64,000 bases of DNA from Streptomyces albiflavescens (lineage in GTDB: Bacteria; Actinomycetota; Actinomycetes; Streptomycetales; Streptomycetaceae). The position numbers and the translations under genes were made by a program. Below are positions 54,119-61,776 of the stretch, piece after piece. The DNA is taken from positions 408,559-472,558 of the forward strand of contig NZ_BMMM01000007.1 of assembly GCF_014645835.1 (NCBI RefSeq), written 5' to 3'. Within the stretch, counting starts at the first letter, position 1. Each line of letters starts with the position of its first letter. The notes below the pieces were generated by a model. The model searched no databases. It worked only from the letters and a program-made list of their open reading frames with translations, and was not told where the DNA came from.

Positions 54119-54138
54119 ACTGAGTACGGATACTCAGT
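54119..54138. promoter_or_regulatory. 20-bp inverted repeat before the DUF4126 gene
   Basis: ACTGAGTA (54119-54126) and TACTCAGT (54131-54138) are perfect 8-bp arms around CGGA. A further half-site GTACTCA stands at 54105. The repeat lies 53 nt before the chosen start. The rest of the 380-nt gap 53812-54191 shows no gene. Confidence 0.6.
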
Positions 54139-54191
54139 CCTGCGCACTCATGCCCAGGAAGCACCGTTGTCGACTGGTTACGATCGCGTCC

Positions 54192-54803
54192 GTGTCCGTA
54201 CTCCCCCTGGTCTTCACCAGCGGCTGGGCCAGCGGCATCAACGCGTACGCGGTGGTGCTACTCCTCGGCGTCTTCGGCGCGACCGGTCTGAGTGACGACG
54301 TTCCTGAGTCCCTTCAGCGCCCTGAGATCCTGATCACGGCGGGCGTTCTCTTCCTCTGCGAGGCGGTCGCCGACAAGATCCCGTACGTGGACTCGGTGTG
54401 GGACTCGGTGCACACCGTGATCCGGCCGGTGGCGGGCGCCTGGGTCGGGGCGCTGCTCGCCGGGCAGAGCGGTTCCCTCTCGGATCTGGCGGCGGGCGCG
54501 ATCGGAGGTTCGACAGCGCTCGCGAGCCACACCGTCAAGGCCGGGACGCGGATGGCGATCAACACCTCGCCGGAGCCGTTCAGCAACTTCGTGATGAGCA
54601 CCGCCGAGGATCTCGGCGTCGCCGGGATCCTCACCTTCGCGATGTTCCACCCCGAGGCCGCGGCGATCATCGCGGGTGTCCTGCTGCTCGCCGGCCTTGT
54701 GGTGCTCTTCTTCCTCGTCTCGCGGATCAGGCGGTTCCTGCGCCGCCGGGCGCAGCGCCGGGAGGAGAGACGAGCGGCGCGGACGGGCGTACCACCTGAC
54801 TGA
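54192..54803 (+). CDS. DUF4126 membrane protein
   Basis: Membrane protein of 203 residues. The opening LPLVFTSGWASGINAYAVVLLLG is the DUF4126 hallmark, with further segments near 50-66, 77-95 and 157-180. The tail is Arg-rich (RRFLRRRAQRREERR). The family is unassigned. GTG at 54192 (MSVLPLVF) matches the family N terminus; ATG at 54150 would add 14 residues. No strong ribosome binding site precedes either. Its stop is 46 nt before the flavoprotein start, so the two may be co-transcribed. Confidence 0.83.
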   Translation: MSVLPLVFTSGWASGINAYAVVLLLGVFGATGLSDDVPESLQRPEILITAGVLFLCEAVADKIPYVDSVWDSVHTVIRPVAGAWVGALLAGQSGSLSDLAAGAIGGSTALASHTVKAGTRMAINTSPEPFSNFVMSTAEDLGVAGILTFAMFHPEAAAIIAGVLLLAGLVVLFFLVSRIRRFLRRRAQRREERRAARTGVPPD

Positions 54804-54848
54804 CCTCCGCGGACGGGACTGTCGGTGGCGGCCGATAAAGTCCCTGGC

Positions 54849-56342
54849 ATGGCACGAATTGCGGTGATCGGCGCCGGGATGGGCGCGATGGCGACCGCCG
54901 CCCGGCTGGCCGTCGCGGGCCACCGGGTGGTGGTGTACGAGCGCGCGGCGACGTACGGCGGTGCGGTGCGCCGCTTCGAGCGCGACGGCTTCGCCTTCGA
55001 CACGGGCCCGGGGCTGCTGCCGCTGCCCGCGGTCTACCGCGACCTGTTCGTCAAGACGGGCAAGCAGCCGCTGGAGGAGTGCGTCGAGCTGGTCCAGGTG
55101 GACCCCTCGTCGCGGCATCTCTTCGCCGACGGCACACAGATGTCCCTGCCGAACGCCTCGCGCGCCGGAGTCGTCGCCGCGCTGGACGAAGCCCTCGGGG
55201 CGGGCGCGGGCGAGCGCTGGGGCGACTTCCTGGTGCGGGCCCGCGAGGCCTGGGACCGCACGCGTCGGCCGCTCCTGGAGGAGCCGCTGTGGCCCAACTG
55301 GTCGGTGCTCGCCGACCGCGAGCCCTACCCCTCGGTCCCGCACAAGAAGCTGCTGCGCACCCGCCGGGCCACCACCCTCGCCGAGGTCGCCGCCTGGGAG
55401 CTGCGCGATCCGCGTCTCACGGCCCTCCTGGAGAACCACGCCCTCGCGTACGGGCTCGATCCGCGCACCGCCCCGGCCGGCGCCGCCGTGCTGCCCTACA
55501 TGGAGCACGCCTTCGGCACCTGGTACGTGCGCGGGGGCATAGGGGAGTTGGCGCGCGCGATGTACGAGCGGTGCCTCGCCCGCAGAGTCGAGTTCCGCTT
55601 CGATGCCTCGGTGGCGCGGATCGCCGAGAAGAACGGCCGGGCGGCGGGCGTGGAGCTCGACGACGGCACGGTCGAGGACGCCGACTTCGTGGTCGCCGGC
55701 GTAGCGCCCGGTGTGCTGGACGGCCTGGTCCCGGGGACGGCGCTACGCGGGGCCGACGAAGTCCCGCCGCAGCGCGGGGCGTCGAGCCGGCTGACCGTGC
55801 TGCTGGCCCTGCGCGGTGGGCGGCCCGAGGAGGCGGCGCATCGGACGGTGGTCCACACGCCCGACCGCGAGGACGAGTTGAGCCGGCTCTTCGGTGAGCG
55901 CCCGGGACTCCCGGCCGCGCCCACCGTCACGGTGTCGCGCCCCGACGACCCCGCGCTGGTGCCGGACGCCGAGCACGAGGCGGCCACGCTGACCGTCACC
56001 GTGCCGTCGGGCCTTCCCGTGTCCGAGTCTGCAGTGGAGAGGGTCCTCGGCGTCGCCGAGCGCGCCCTGCCCGGCCTCCGCGACCGCCTGCTGTGGCACG
56101 AGGTGCGCACCCCGGCCGACATCGCGGAGGCGACCGGCGTGGACGGCGGCGCGGTCCCCGCCCCGGCGCTCGCCGCGGCGGACGGCCGTCTGCTGCACCC
56201 GTCGAACAGCACCCGTGTGCCTGGGCTGTTCGCGGTGGGCGGCTGGGCGCACCCGGGCGGCGGCCTCCCGCACTCGGGCATGTCGGGCGCGCTGGTGGCC
56301 GGACTGATCGTGGAGGGACCGGAGTTCCGGGGCTCGCAGTGA
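54849..56342 (+). CDS. phytoene-desaturase-like FAD oxidoreductase
   Basis: Flavoprotein of 497 residues of the CrtI/amine-oxidase superfamily. The dinucleotide motif is VIGAGMGAMATAARLAVAGH (residues 6-25), followed by RRFERDGFAFDTGPGLLPLP, typical of the carotenoid-desaturase branch, and a C-terminal FAD-contact PHSGMSGALVAG. No carotenoid genes are nearby, so the substrate is open. ATG at 54849; a GTG at 54825 is also in frame. It converges on the Q/Y-rich membrane protein gene, with a hairpin between. Confidence 0.88.
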   Translation: MARIAVIGAGMGAMATAARLAVAGHRVVVYERAATYGGAVRRFERDGFAFDTGPGLLPLPAVYRDLFVKTGKQPLEECVELVQVDPSSRHLFADGTQMSLPNASRAGVVAALDEALGAGAGERWGDFLVRAREAWDRTRRPLLEEPLWPNWSVLADREPYPSVPHKKLLRTRRATTLAEVAAWELRDPRLTALLENHALAYGLDPRTAPAGAAVLPYMEHAFGTWYVRGGIGELARAMYERCLARRVEFRFDASVARIAEKNGRAAGVELDDGTVEDADFVVAGVAPGVLDGLVPGTALRGADEVPPQRGASSRLTVLLALRGGRPEEAAHRTVVHTPDREDELSRLFGERPGLPAAPTVTVSRPDDPALVPDAEHEAATLTVTVPSGLPVSESAVERVLGVAERALPGLRDRLLWHEVRTPADIAEATGVDGGAVPAPALAAADGRLLHPSNSTRVPGLFAVGGWAHPGGGLPHSGMSGALVAGLIVEGPEFRGSQ

Positions 56343-56371
56343 GCATGCCGGTGCGCCGATGGAGCGGCGGT

Positions 56372-56405
56372 CGCCCGGACGCCGACAGTCTCAGCGGTCC
56401 GGGCG
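56372..56405. terminator. hairpin between convergent genes
   Basis: CGCCCGGAC (56372-56380) pairs with GTCCGGGCG (56397-56405), with a 16-nt loop that can add two more pairs. It lies between the flavoprotein and the Q/Y-rich protein genes. Confidence 0.65.
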
Positions 56406-56412
56406 GCAGGCC

Positions 56413-57375
56413 TCAGTACCGGTACTGCTCGTCGTACCCCGTGCCATTGCCATTCCCCTGGTACGGATACGGCTGCTCGGGCGGGAGTTCGCCGCCGTAC
56501 GACTCGTCGGCGCGCTGCTGCGGCACCCAGACACCGCCGGACGGGGTCTCGCCGCCGTAGGTGCCGGTGGCGTACTGGTCCTGGCCGTAGCCCTGCTGCT
56601 GCATGTACTGCTGCTGATCGCCGCCGTACGTGGTGTCGTACGAGGCACCGGTGTACGTCTGCGTGCCGACGTACGGGTCGGAGTAAGCGGCGTACTGCTG
56701 CTGGCCGTTGTCGTAGGCGTACTGCTGCTGGTTGTAGCCGTCGTACGCGTAGGCCTGCTGGTCCTGGTTCTGCCCGGCCGTCGCGTAGGCCTGCTGGTCC
56801 TGGGACTGGGCGGCGCCGGCGTAGGACTGGTCGCCGGTCGCCGCGTACCCGGTGTCGCTGTAGATGCCGTACGAGCCGGTGTCGTCGGGCAGCGGCTGCG
56901 GCTCGTACACGGCGGTGGTCTCGGCGGCCGCGGGCCCGCCGGAACCCGTCGGCGTGTACCGGTCGGACTGCGCGGGCGAGAACACGTCGTCCTCGCCGGC
57001 GTACTCGTCGTCCTGCTGATAGGCAGCGCCGTCGGTCGCTTCGAGGTCCGAGACCTCCAACGTCGGGTCCTGGTACTCCGGCTCGCCGCGGCGCCGCTTG
57101 CTGGGCTTACCGGGCGCGGAGCGGCCGTTGATGGCCCAACCCTGGGCAAAGCCACGGCGGAACGACAGGGTGACGTACGTCTGGCCGAGAGCGAAGGCGG
57201 CCGCGCCCAGGCCGATGACGACCACGGAGGGCATCAGCACGCCGAGGACCACACCGAGGAAGCCGACGAAGGCGAGCAGCCGGTAGCGCAGCCGCGCCTT
57301 GTACTGCAGCAGCACCTCGCCTAGCAGCCACAGCGCGACAATGCCGAACGCGAAATAGAGGACCGTCCAGCCCAT
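56413..57375 (-). CDS. membrane protein with Gln/Tyr-rich tail
   Basis: A protein of 320 residues. Two membrane segments (about 3-24 and 31-63) are followed by a conserved basic patch (FRRGFAQGWAINGRSAPGKP). The last 180 residues are an acidic, low-complexity tail rich in Tyr, Gln, Asp and Gly with repeats such as QDQQAYA and YNQQQYAYD. Streptomycetes have similar proteins of unknown role, as I recall. The ATG at 57375 has GGAGAGG upstream. No catalytic motif is seen. The tail could phase-separate or act as an assembly arm, but this is inference. Confidence 0.82.
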   Translation of the reverse strand: MGWTVLYFAFGIVALWLLGEVLLQYKARLRYRLLAFVGFLGVVLGVLMPSVVVIGLGAAAFALGQTYVTLSFRRGFAQGWAINGRSAPGKPSKRRRGEPEYQDPTLEVSDLEATDGAAYQQDDEYAGEDDVFSPAQSDRYTPTGSGGPAAAETTAVYEPQPLPDDTGSYGIYSDTGYAATGDQSYAGAAQSQDQQAYATAGQNQDQQAYAYDGYNQQQYAYDNGQQQYAAYSDPYVGTQTYTGASYDTTYGGDQQQYMQQQGYGQDQYATGTYGGETPSGGVWVPQQRADESYGGELPPEQPYPYQGNGNGTGYDEQYRY

Positions 57376-57431
57376 GTACGCCCCTCTCCCTGTGGCCGCT
57401 ACGCAGTCTGTCGTACGCAGGTGCGACCGGT

Positions 57432-58355
57432 CTAGGCCCGCTGTGGGTGGTGCAGGCCCAGATTCTCGTAGATTTCCAGCGTCGCCGTGGAGTTGTTCAG
57501 CGTAATGAAGTGCAATCCGGGGACTCCCTCGGCCAGCAACCTCGCGCAGAACTCCGTCGCGAACTCGATGCCAATGGAGCGTACAGCCGCCGGATCGTCT
57601 TTGGCTGTGAGGATCCGCTCTTTCAGGGCGTCCGGGAACGAGGCGTTACTGAGCTTCGGGAGCCGCTCCAGCATCTTCACGCTCGTCACCGGCATGACCT
57701 CGGGGATGACCGGGGTCGCACAGCCGGCCGACGCGACGAGGTCGCGCAGGCGCAGATACGACTCCGGGTGGAAGAACATCTGCGTGATCGCGTAGTCGGC
57801 GCCGGCGCGGCACTTGTCGACGAAGTGCGCGACGTCCAGGTCCCATTCGGTGGACCGCGGGTGCATCTCCGGGAAGGCGGCGACGCCGACGCAGAAGTCG
57901 CCCGACTCCTTGATGAGTTGGACGAGTTCGGCCGCGTAGGTCAGGCCTCTCGGGTGCGGGACCCACTCGCCCATGGGGTCGCCGGGCGGGTCGCCGCGGA
58001 CCGCGAGCATGTTGCGGATACCGGCGTCCGCGTACTGGCCGATGATGTTGCGCAGCTCGGCGATGGAGTGGTTGACCGCGGTCAGGTGGGCGACCGGCGT
58101 GAGCGTCGTGTCGACGACGATCTGCTGGGTCTCCTTGACCGTGCCCGCGCGTGTGGAGCCACCGGCTCCGTAGGTCACGGAAACGAAGTCGGGAGCGACG
58201 GCCTCGACCCGGCGGAGGGCCTTCCACAGGTTGCGCTCGCCCTTGGGGGTCTTCGGCGCGGAGAACTCGAACGAGTACGTCGTCTTGCCGGTCGCGAGCA
58301 TGTCGCGCACGGTGCGTGCGCGATCAGTCCTGGTGGAAGCAGATCCGAGGGCCAT
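57432..58355 (-). CDS. metF: methylenetetrahydrofolate reductase
   Basis: FAD-dependent TIM-barrel enzyme of 307 residues reducing methylene-THF to methyl-THF for methionine synthesis. Family motifs are TTYSFEFSAPKTPKGE (with the catalytic glutamate in FEF), RGDPPGDP (FAD binding) and the C-terminal GVPGLHFITLNNS. GTG or ATG at 58355 gives MALGSAS. It lies 158 nt downstream of thiE on the same strand; the two may be separate units. Confidence 0.95.
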   Translation of the reverse strand: MALGSASTRTDRARTVRDMLATGKTTYSFEFSAPKTPKGERNLWKALRRVEAVAPDFVSVTYGAGGSTRAGTVKETQQIVVDTTLTPVAHLTAVNHSIAELRNIIGQYADAGIRNMLAVRGDPPGDPMGEWVPHPRGLTYAAELVQLIKESGDFCVGVAAFPEMHPRSTEWDLDVAHFVDKCRAGADYAITQMFFHPESYLRLRDLVASAGCATPVIPEVMPVTSVKMLERLPKLSNASFPDALKERILTAKDDPAAVRSIGIEFATEFCARLLAEGVPGLHFITLNNSTATLEIYENLGLHHPQRA

Positions 58356-58513
58356 ACCCGCAGGTTAGCCAGGGGGCGCCGGTCCCCCAACCGAACCGAT
58401 GGGATTTGTCCGATTCGTCGACTTCTTGTCCACCCCTCGGACACTTTTCGGACGGCGGAGCGGGACGGCCGCTCCGGACGGTCACCGGATGACTACCGGA
58501 TGACTCCGGATGA

Positions 58514-59173
58514 CTAGGCGTGACGAAGTCGCTTCGCGAACTCGTCGGCCGCCGCGCCCGGGTCGTCCGCCTCGGTGATCGCCCGTACGACGACGACACG
58601 CCGGGCGCCGGCCTCCAGCGCCTCGTCGAGATTGCCGAGGTCGATACCGCCGATGGCGAACCAGGGGCGGTCGGTACCCAGCGAGGCCGTGTAACGGACC
58701 AGGTCGAGCCCGGGCGCGTGGCGGCCCGGCTTGGTGGGGGTGGGCCAGCAGGGGCCGGTGCAGAAGTAGTCCACGCCCTCCTGGACGGCGGCGGCCGCCG
58801 CCTCGGACTCGGCGTGGGTGGAGCGGCCGATCAGGACGTCGTCGCCGAGGATGGCGCGGGCCGCGGGGACCGGGAGGTCGCCCTGGCCCAGATGGAGTAC
58901 GTCGGCACCGATCGCGTGGGCGACGTCCGCCCGGTCGTTGACGGCGAGGAGCCGGCCGTGGCGTGCGCAGGCGTCCGCGAAGACCTGGAGGTGCTCCAGC
59001 TCCTCGGCTGCCTCCATGCCCTTGTCGCGCAGCTGCACGATGTCGACCCCGCCCTCCAGGACGGCGTCCAGGAACTCGGCGAGGTCACCCTGGCGCTTGC
59101 GGGCGTCCGTGCACAGGTAGACGCGGGCGTCGGCGAGCTGGGCGCGTGCGGTGGCGGCGGCGTTCTCGGGCAT
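58514..59173 (-). CDS. thiE: thiamine-phosphate synthase
   Basis: TIM-barrel enzyme of 219 residues joining HMP pyrophosphate and thiazole phosphate to give thiamine phosphate. Motifs: QLRDK (47-51), ND (79-80), HLGQGD (95-100) and the phosphate loop GPCWPTPTK (140-148). Its product chain uses the thiazole made by the thiOSG genes further right. ATG at 59173. No TPP riboswitch is seen upstream; instead a 35-bp tandem repeat fills the gap to the next gene. Confidence 0.95.
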   Translation of the reverse strand: MPENAAATARAQLADARVYLCTDARKRQGDLAEFLDAVLEGGVDIVQLRDKGMEAAEELEHLQVFADACARHGRLLAVNDRADVAHAIGADVLHLGQGDLPVPAARAILGDDVLIGRSTHAESEAAAAAVQEGVDYFCTGPCWPTPTKPGRHAPGLDLVRYTASLGTDRPWFAIGGIDLGNLDEALEAGARRVVVVRAITEADDPGAAADEFAKRLRHA

Positions 59174-59195
59174 GCGTGTTTCCCCCGTTGTCGGT

Positions 59196-59358
59196 GCGTA
59201 CGGACCGCGGTGGCCCGATGGCCTTTCGGCGCGTACGGACCACAGTGGTCCGTGGCTTCTCGGCGCGTACGGACCACGGCGGGTCCGTGGCCTTTCGGCG
59301 CGTACGGACCACGGCGGTCCGGTGGCCTTCGGCCGGGTGCTCGCCGTGGTCCGTACGC
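59196..59358. repeat. four 34-35-bp tandem repeats upstream of thiE
   Basis: Units start at 59196, 59231, 59265 and 59300, each opening GCGTACGGACC, and a half unit in inverse orientation ends the array (59343-59358). Each unit has a hyphenated palindrome of type ACGGACCAC/GTGGTCCGT. The array lies between thiE and the Rv2175c-like gene, both minus strand, so it is in the thiE leader or promoter. Confidence 0.85.
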
Positions 59359-59373
59359 CGGACGGTTGTCAGG

Positions 59374-59739
59374 TCAGACGGCGAGCGCCTGGGCGCGGCG
59401 CTTCACCTCCGTGCCGCGATTCTCGCTCAGAGCCTGCGCGGGGGTGCCGGGCAGGGTCGGGTCGGGGGTGAAGAGCCACTCGAGCATCTCTTCGTCGGTG
59501 AAGCCGTCGTCCCGCAGGAGCGTCAGGGTGCCGGACAGGCCCTTGACGACCTTGTCCCCGTCGATGAAGGCGGCGGGGACGTGCAGCGCGCGGTTCTCAC
59601 CACGGCGTACGGCGATCAGCTGGCCCTCCTTGACCAGCTGCCGGACGCGGGTCACCTCGACGCCGAGCTGTTCGGCGATGTCGGGGAGGGTGAGCCAGGC
59701 GGGGACGAGAGCATCGATCTTTGCGTCAATCTCGGTCAC
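59374..59739 (-). CDS. Rv2175c-family DNA-binding protein
   Basis: A protein of 121 residues with an N-terminal wHTH (LTLPDIAEQLGVEVTRVRQL) and a C-terminal domain (about 70-115) matching mycobacterial Rv2175c, a DNA-binding substrate of the kinase PknL. The GTG at 59739 (MTEIDAKID) has no clear ribosome binding site, and a leader longer than shown is possible. The DNA target is unknown. It is upstream of thiE in the same orientation, with the repeat array between. Confidence 0.82.
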   Translation of the reverse strand: MTEIDAKIDALVPAWLTLPDIAEQLGVEVTRVRQLVKEGQLIAVRRGENRALHVPAAFIDGDKVVKGLSGTLTLLRDDGFTDEEMLEWLFTPDPTLPGTPAQALSENRGTEVKRRAQALAV

Positions 59740-59954
59740 GGGACAAGCCTGCCATCCCGGACTGACACTCGGTACCCGAGTCCCGCCCTGGCCGGGGTAT
59801 CGCGCTCCTGCGATCGGGTGGGTTTCGGCCGCTCGGCACCGCCGGAAAGGCCGCCGGACACCCGGTCGTGGCGTCACGCCGCGGCGCCGTCGCGCCGCGG
59901 CGATCTCCGGCTCCGCCGAATCGGGTGCGCCCTGCGCCGACGGTGAGGTCTCGG

Positions 59955-61184
59955 CTACACCGCCGTGGCCGCCTTCAGTGGCTTCGACGGGTCCGCCAGA
60001 AGTTCCGGGTTCATCGGGGTGCCCGCCTCGATGAGTCGGCGGCCCTGGGCCAGATCCCTGGGTCGGCCCACCGCCAGGAGGGCGACCAGGCGGGTGTCGC
60101 GCAGCCAGCAGACCGTCCAGGCGGCGCCGGAGGGGTCGCCGCGCCAGAGGGCCGTGTCGGCGGGGGCGTGGTGGCCGACGTACTGGACGAAACGGCCGAA
60201 CTGCTCGGACCAGAAGTACGGGACGGGGTCGTACGCCGAGGGGGCCTCGCCGATGATGTTCGCGGCGACCGTGCGCGGACCCTGGAGGGCGTTGTCCCAG
60301 TGGTGGACCAGGAGGCGGTCCTCATACCTGCCCGAAGGGAAGGAGGCGCAGTCGCCGACCGCGTAGACGTCCGGTACGGAGGTGCGCAGATGGTCGTCGG
60401 CCACCACCTCGCGGTGGGCGCCGAGCGCGATGCCGGAGCCGGCCAGCCAGGCGGTCGCGGGGCGTGCGCCGATGCCGACGACCACGGCGCCCGCGGGTAC
60501 CCGGGAACCGTCGTCCAGCACCACCGCGCCGGGCTCGATGCGCTCCACGCGCGCGTGCGTACGCAGCGAGGCACCGCTGTCCGCGTACCAAGCCGCCATC
60601 GGCGCGGCGACCTCGGCGGGCAGCGCGCCGGCGAGCGGCCGGTCGGCGGCCTCGACGACCGTCACCGCGCACCCCGCCTCGCGCGCCGCCGTGGCGAACT
60701 CTGCGCCGATCCAGCCGGCCCCGACGACGACGATGTCGTGCTGCTGGGCGAGGACGGGACGCAGCCGCTCGGCGTCGTCCAGGGTGCGCAGCAGATGGAC
60801 CCCGGGCACTCCCTCCGCGCCCGGCAGCTGAATCGGTTCCGCGCCGGTCGCGATGACCAGGACGTCGTACGGCACGGGCCCGGTGGCGGTGTCCAGCTCA
60901 TGGTCCTCGGGGCGCACGCCCAGCGCCTCGCGTCCGAGCTGCAGTTCGATGTCCAGCGCGTCGAAGTCGACGTCGAAGGCGGAGCCCTCGGCCTTGCCCA
61001 GCAGTACGGCCTTGGACAGCGGCGGCCGGTCGTACGGCTGATGAGGCTCCGCACCGATCAGCGTCACGCTGCCGGTGAAGCCCTGTTCGCGCAGGGCGAC
61101 CGCGGTCTGCACACCGGCCATGCCCGCGCCCACGACGACGACTCGCCGTGCCGTACGCCCCTGCGCCTGCGTCTGCTCGCTCAC
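59955..61184 (-). CDS. FAD-dependent ferredoxin-reductase-like protein
   Basis: Flavoprotein of 409 residues. Two dinucleotide folds are clear: VVVVGAGMAGVQTA for FAD near the N terminus and IVVVGAGWIGAEFA for NAD(P)H near the middle, with YAVGDCASF binding FAD. The YDRPPLSK and HHWDNALQGP motifs fit the ferredoxin reductases of dioxygenase/P450 systems. Its redox partner is not nearby. GTG at 61184; a TTG at 61208 is also in frame. The 17-bp operator-like palindrome upstream suggests a repressor. Confidence 0.88.
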   Translation of the reverse strand: MSEQTQAQGRTARRVVVVGAGMAGVQTAVALREQGFTGSVTLIGAEPHQPYDRPPLSKAVLLGKAEGSAFDVDFDALDIELQLGREALGVRPEDHELDTATGPVPYDVLVIATGAEPIQLPGAEGVPGVHLLRTLDDAERLRPVLAQQHDIVVVGAGWIGAEFATAAREAGCAVTVVEAADRPLAGALPAEVAAPMAAWYADSGASLRTHARVERIEPGAVVLDDGSRVPAGAVVVGIGARPATAWLAGSGIALGAHREVVADDHLRTSVPDVYAVGDCASFPSGRYEDRLLVHHWDNALQGPRTVAANIIGEAPSAYDPVPYFWSEQFGRFVQYVGHHAPADTALWRGDPSGAAWTVCWLRDTRLVALLAVGRPRDLAQGRRLIEAGTPMNPELLADPSKPLKAATAV

Positions 61185-61200
61185 CTGATCACCATAGACA

Positions 61201-61217
61201 ACTGACAATTTGTCAGT
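61201..61217. promoter_or_regulatory. operator-like palindrome before the flavoprotein gene
   Basis: ACTGACAA (61201-61208), one T, then TTGTCAGT (61210-61217) make perfect 8-bp arms. It lies 17-33 nt upstream of the GTG start, overlapping the expected promoter. The form is that of TetR- or MarR-family operators. The regulator is not identified; the TetR at 53 kb recognises a related half-site (ACTGAC). Confidence 0.65.
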
Positions 61218-61271
61218 CAGGGGACGTGCTCAGTGACCTGTTGCACACTGCACGTCCGCTGCTTCCACCGC

Positions 61272-61613
61272 TCACTCGTCCGCTTCTTCCACCACGCTCG
61301 TCCCGCTGCCCGTCTGCGACTCCCATTCCCAGGTCTCCTCCAGACGTACGCGCCCGTCGGGCAACTCGACCACGCGGGACACGCAGTGCCCCGACGCGGT
61401 GCTGCCGTCCCGCTTCAGCTGCACATACCGGAAGTCGAGGCGGTCCCCCTTTCGGGTACCCACGAGATGCCCGCGTACGACATCGCCGCCCGCGTAATCG
61501 GCCCAGATCTCGCCGTCCTTCTCGTGGTACGTAAACCGGGTGCGGGTACCCACCTGACCCGGCGCCTGGTCGGCGACCGGGGCGAGGACGAGGCCGTCGA
61601 GCGAGCGGGGCAT
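61272..61613 (-). CDS. small conserved protein of unknown function, 113 aa
   Basis: A mostly beta protein of 113 residues with no membrane segment. Conserved-looking stretches are FTYHEKDGEIWADYAGG, VRGHLVGT and RLDFRYVQL, ending LEETWEWESQTGSGTSVVEE. Homologues are sometimes named N-acetylglutamate synthase without evidence; I see no GNAT motif, so I do not use that name. ATG at 61613 with GGGAG upstream. It is divergent from thiO, and the 58-nt gap before the riboswitch must hold both promoters. Confidence 0.75.
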   Translation of the reverse strand: MPRSLDGLVLAPVADQAPGQVGTRTRFTYHEKDGEIWADYAGGDVVRGHLVGTRKGDRLDFRYVQLKRDGSTASGHCVSRVVELPDGRVRLEETWEWESQTGSGTSVVEEADE

Positions 61614-61670
61614 GGACGGGGGCTCCCTTACTGAGACAGGTGGCGGCGGGCTAGGGTGGCCAACGTAAAG

Positions 61671-61766
61671 CACTCGCGGGAGCCCGGACGCACCGGGCTG
61701 AGAGGGAGGCTGGGACGGCCTCCGACCGTACGAACCTGATCCGGGTCATGCCGGCGAAGGGAGGGG
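61671..61766 (+). promoter_or_regulatory. TPP riboswitch (THI element)
   Basis: Conserved TPP-aptamer pieces are in order: CTGAGA at 61698-61703, ACCTGATC near 61734-61741 and GGTCATGCCGGCGAAGGGA at 61744-61762. The last piece runs into GGAGGGG (61760-61766), the thiO ribosome binding site, so ligand binding most likely blocks translation. No intrinsic terminator follows. It controls thiO, thiS and thiG. Confidence 0.95.
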
Positions 61767-61776
61767 CTGGACGCCC

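Noticed and set aside
59196..59358. CRISPR array
   Set aside because: The repeats are directly adjacent, with no unique spacers, and no cas genes are present.
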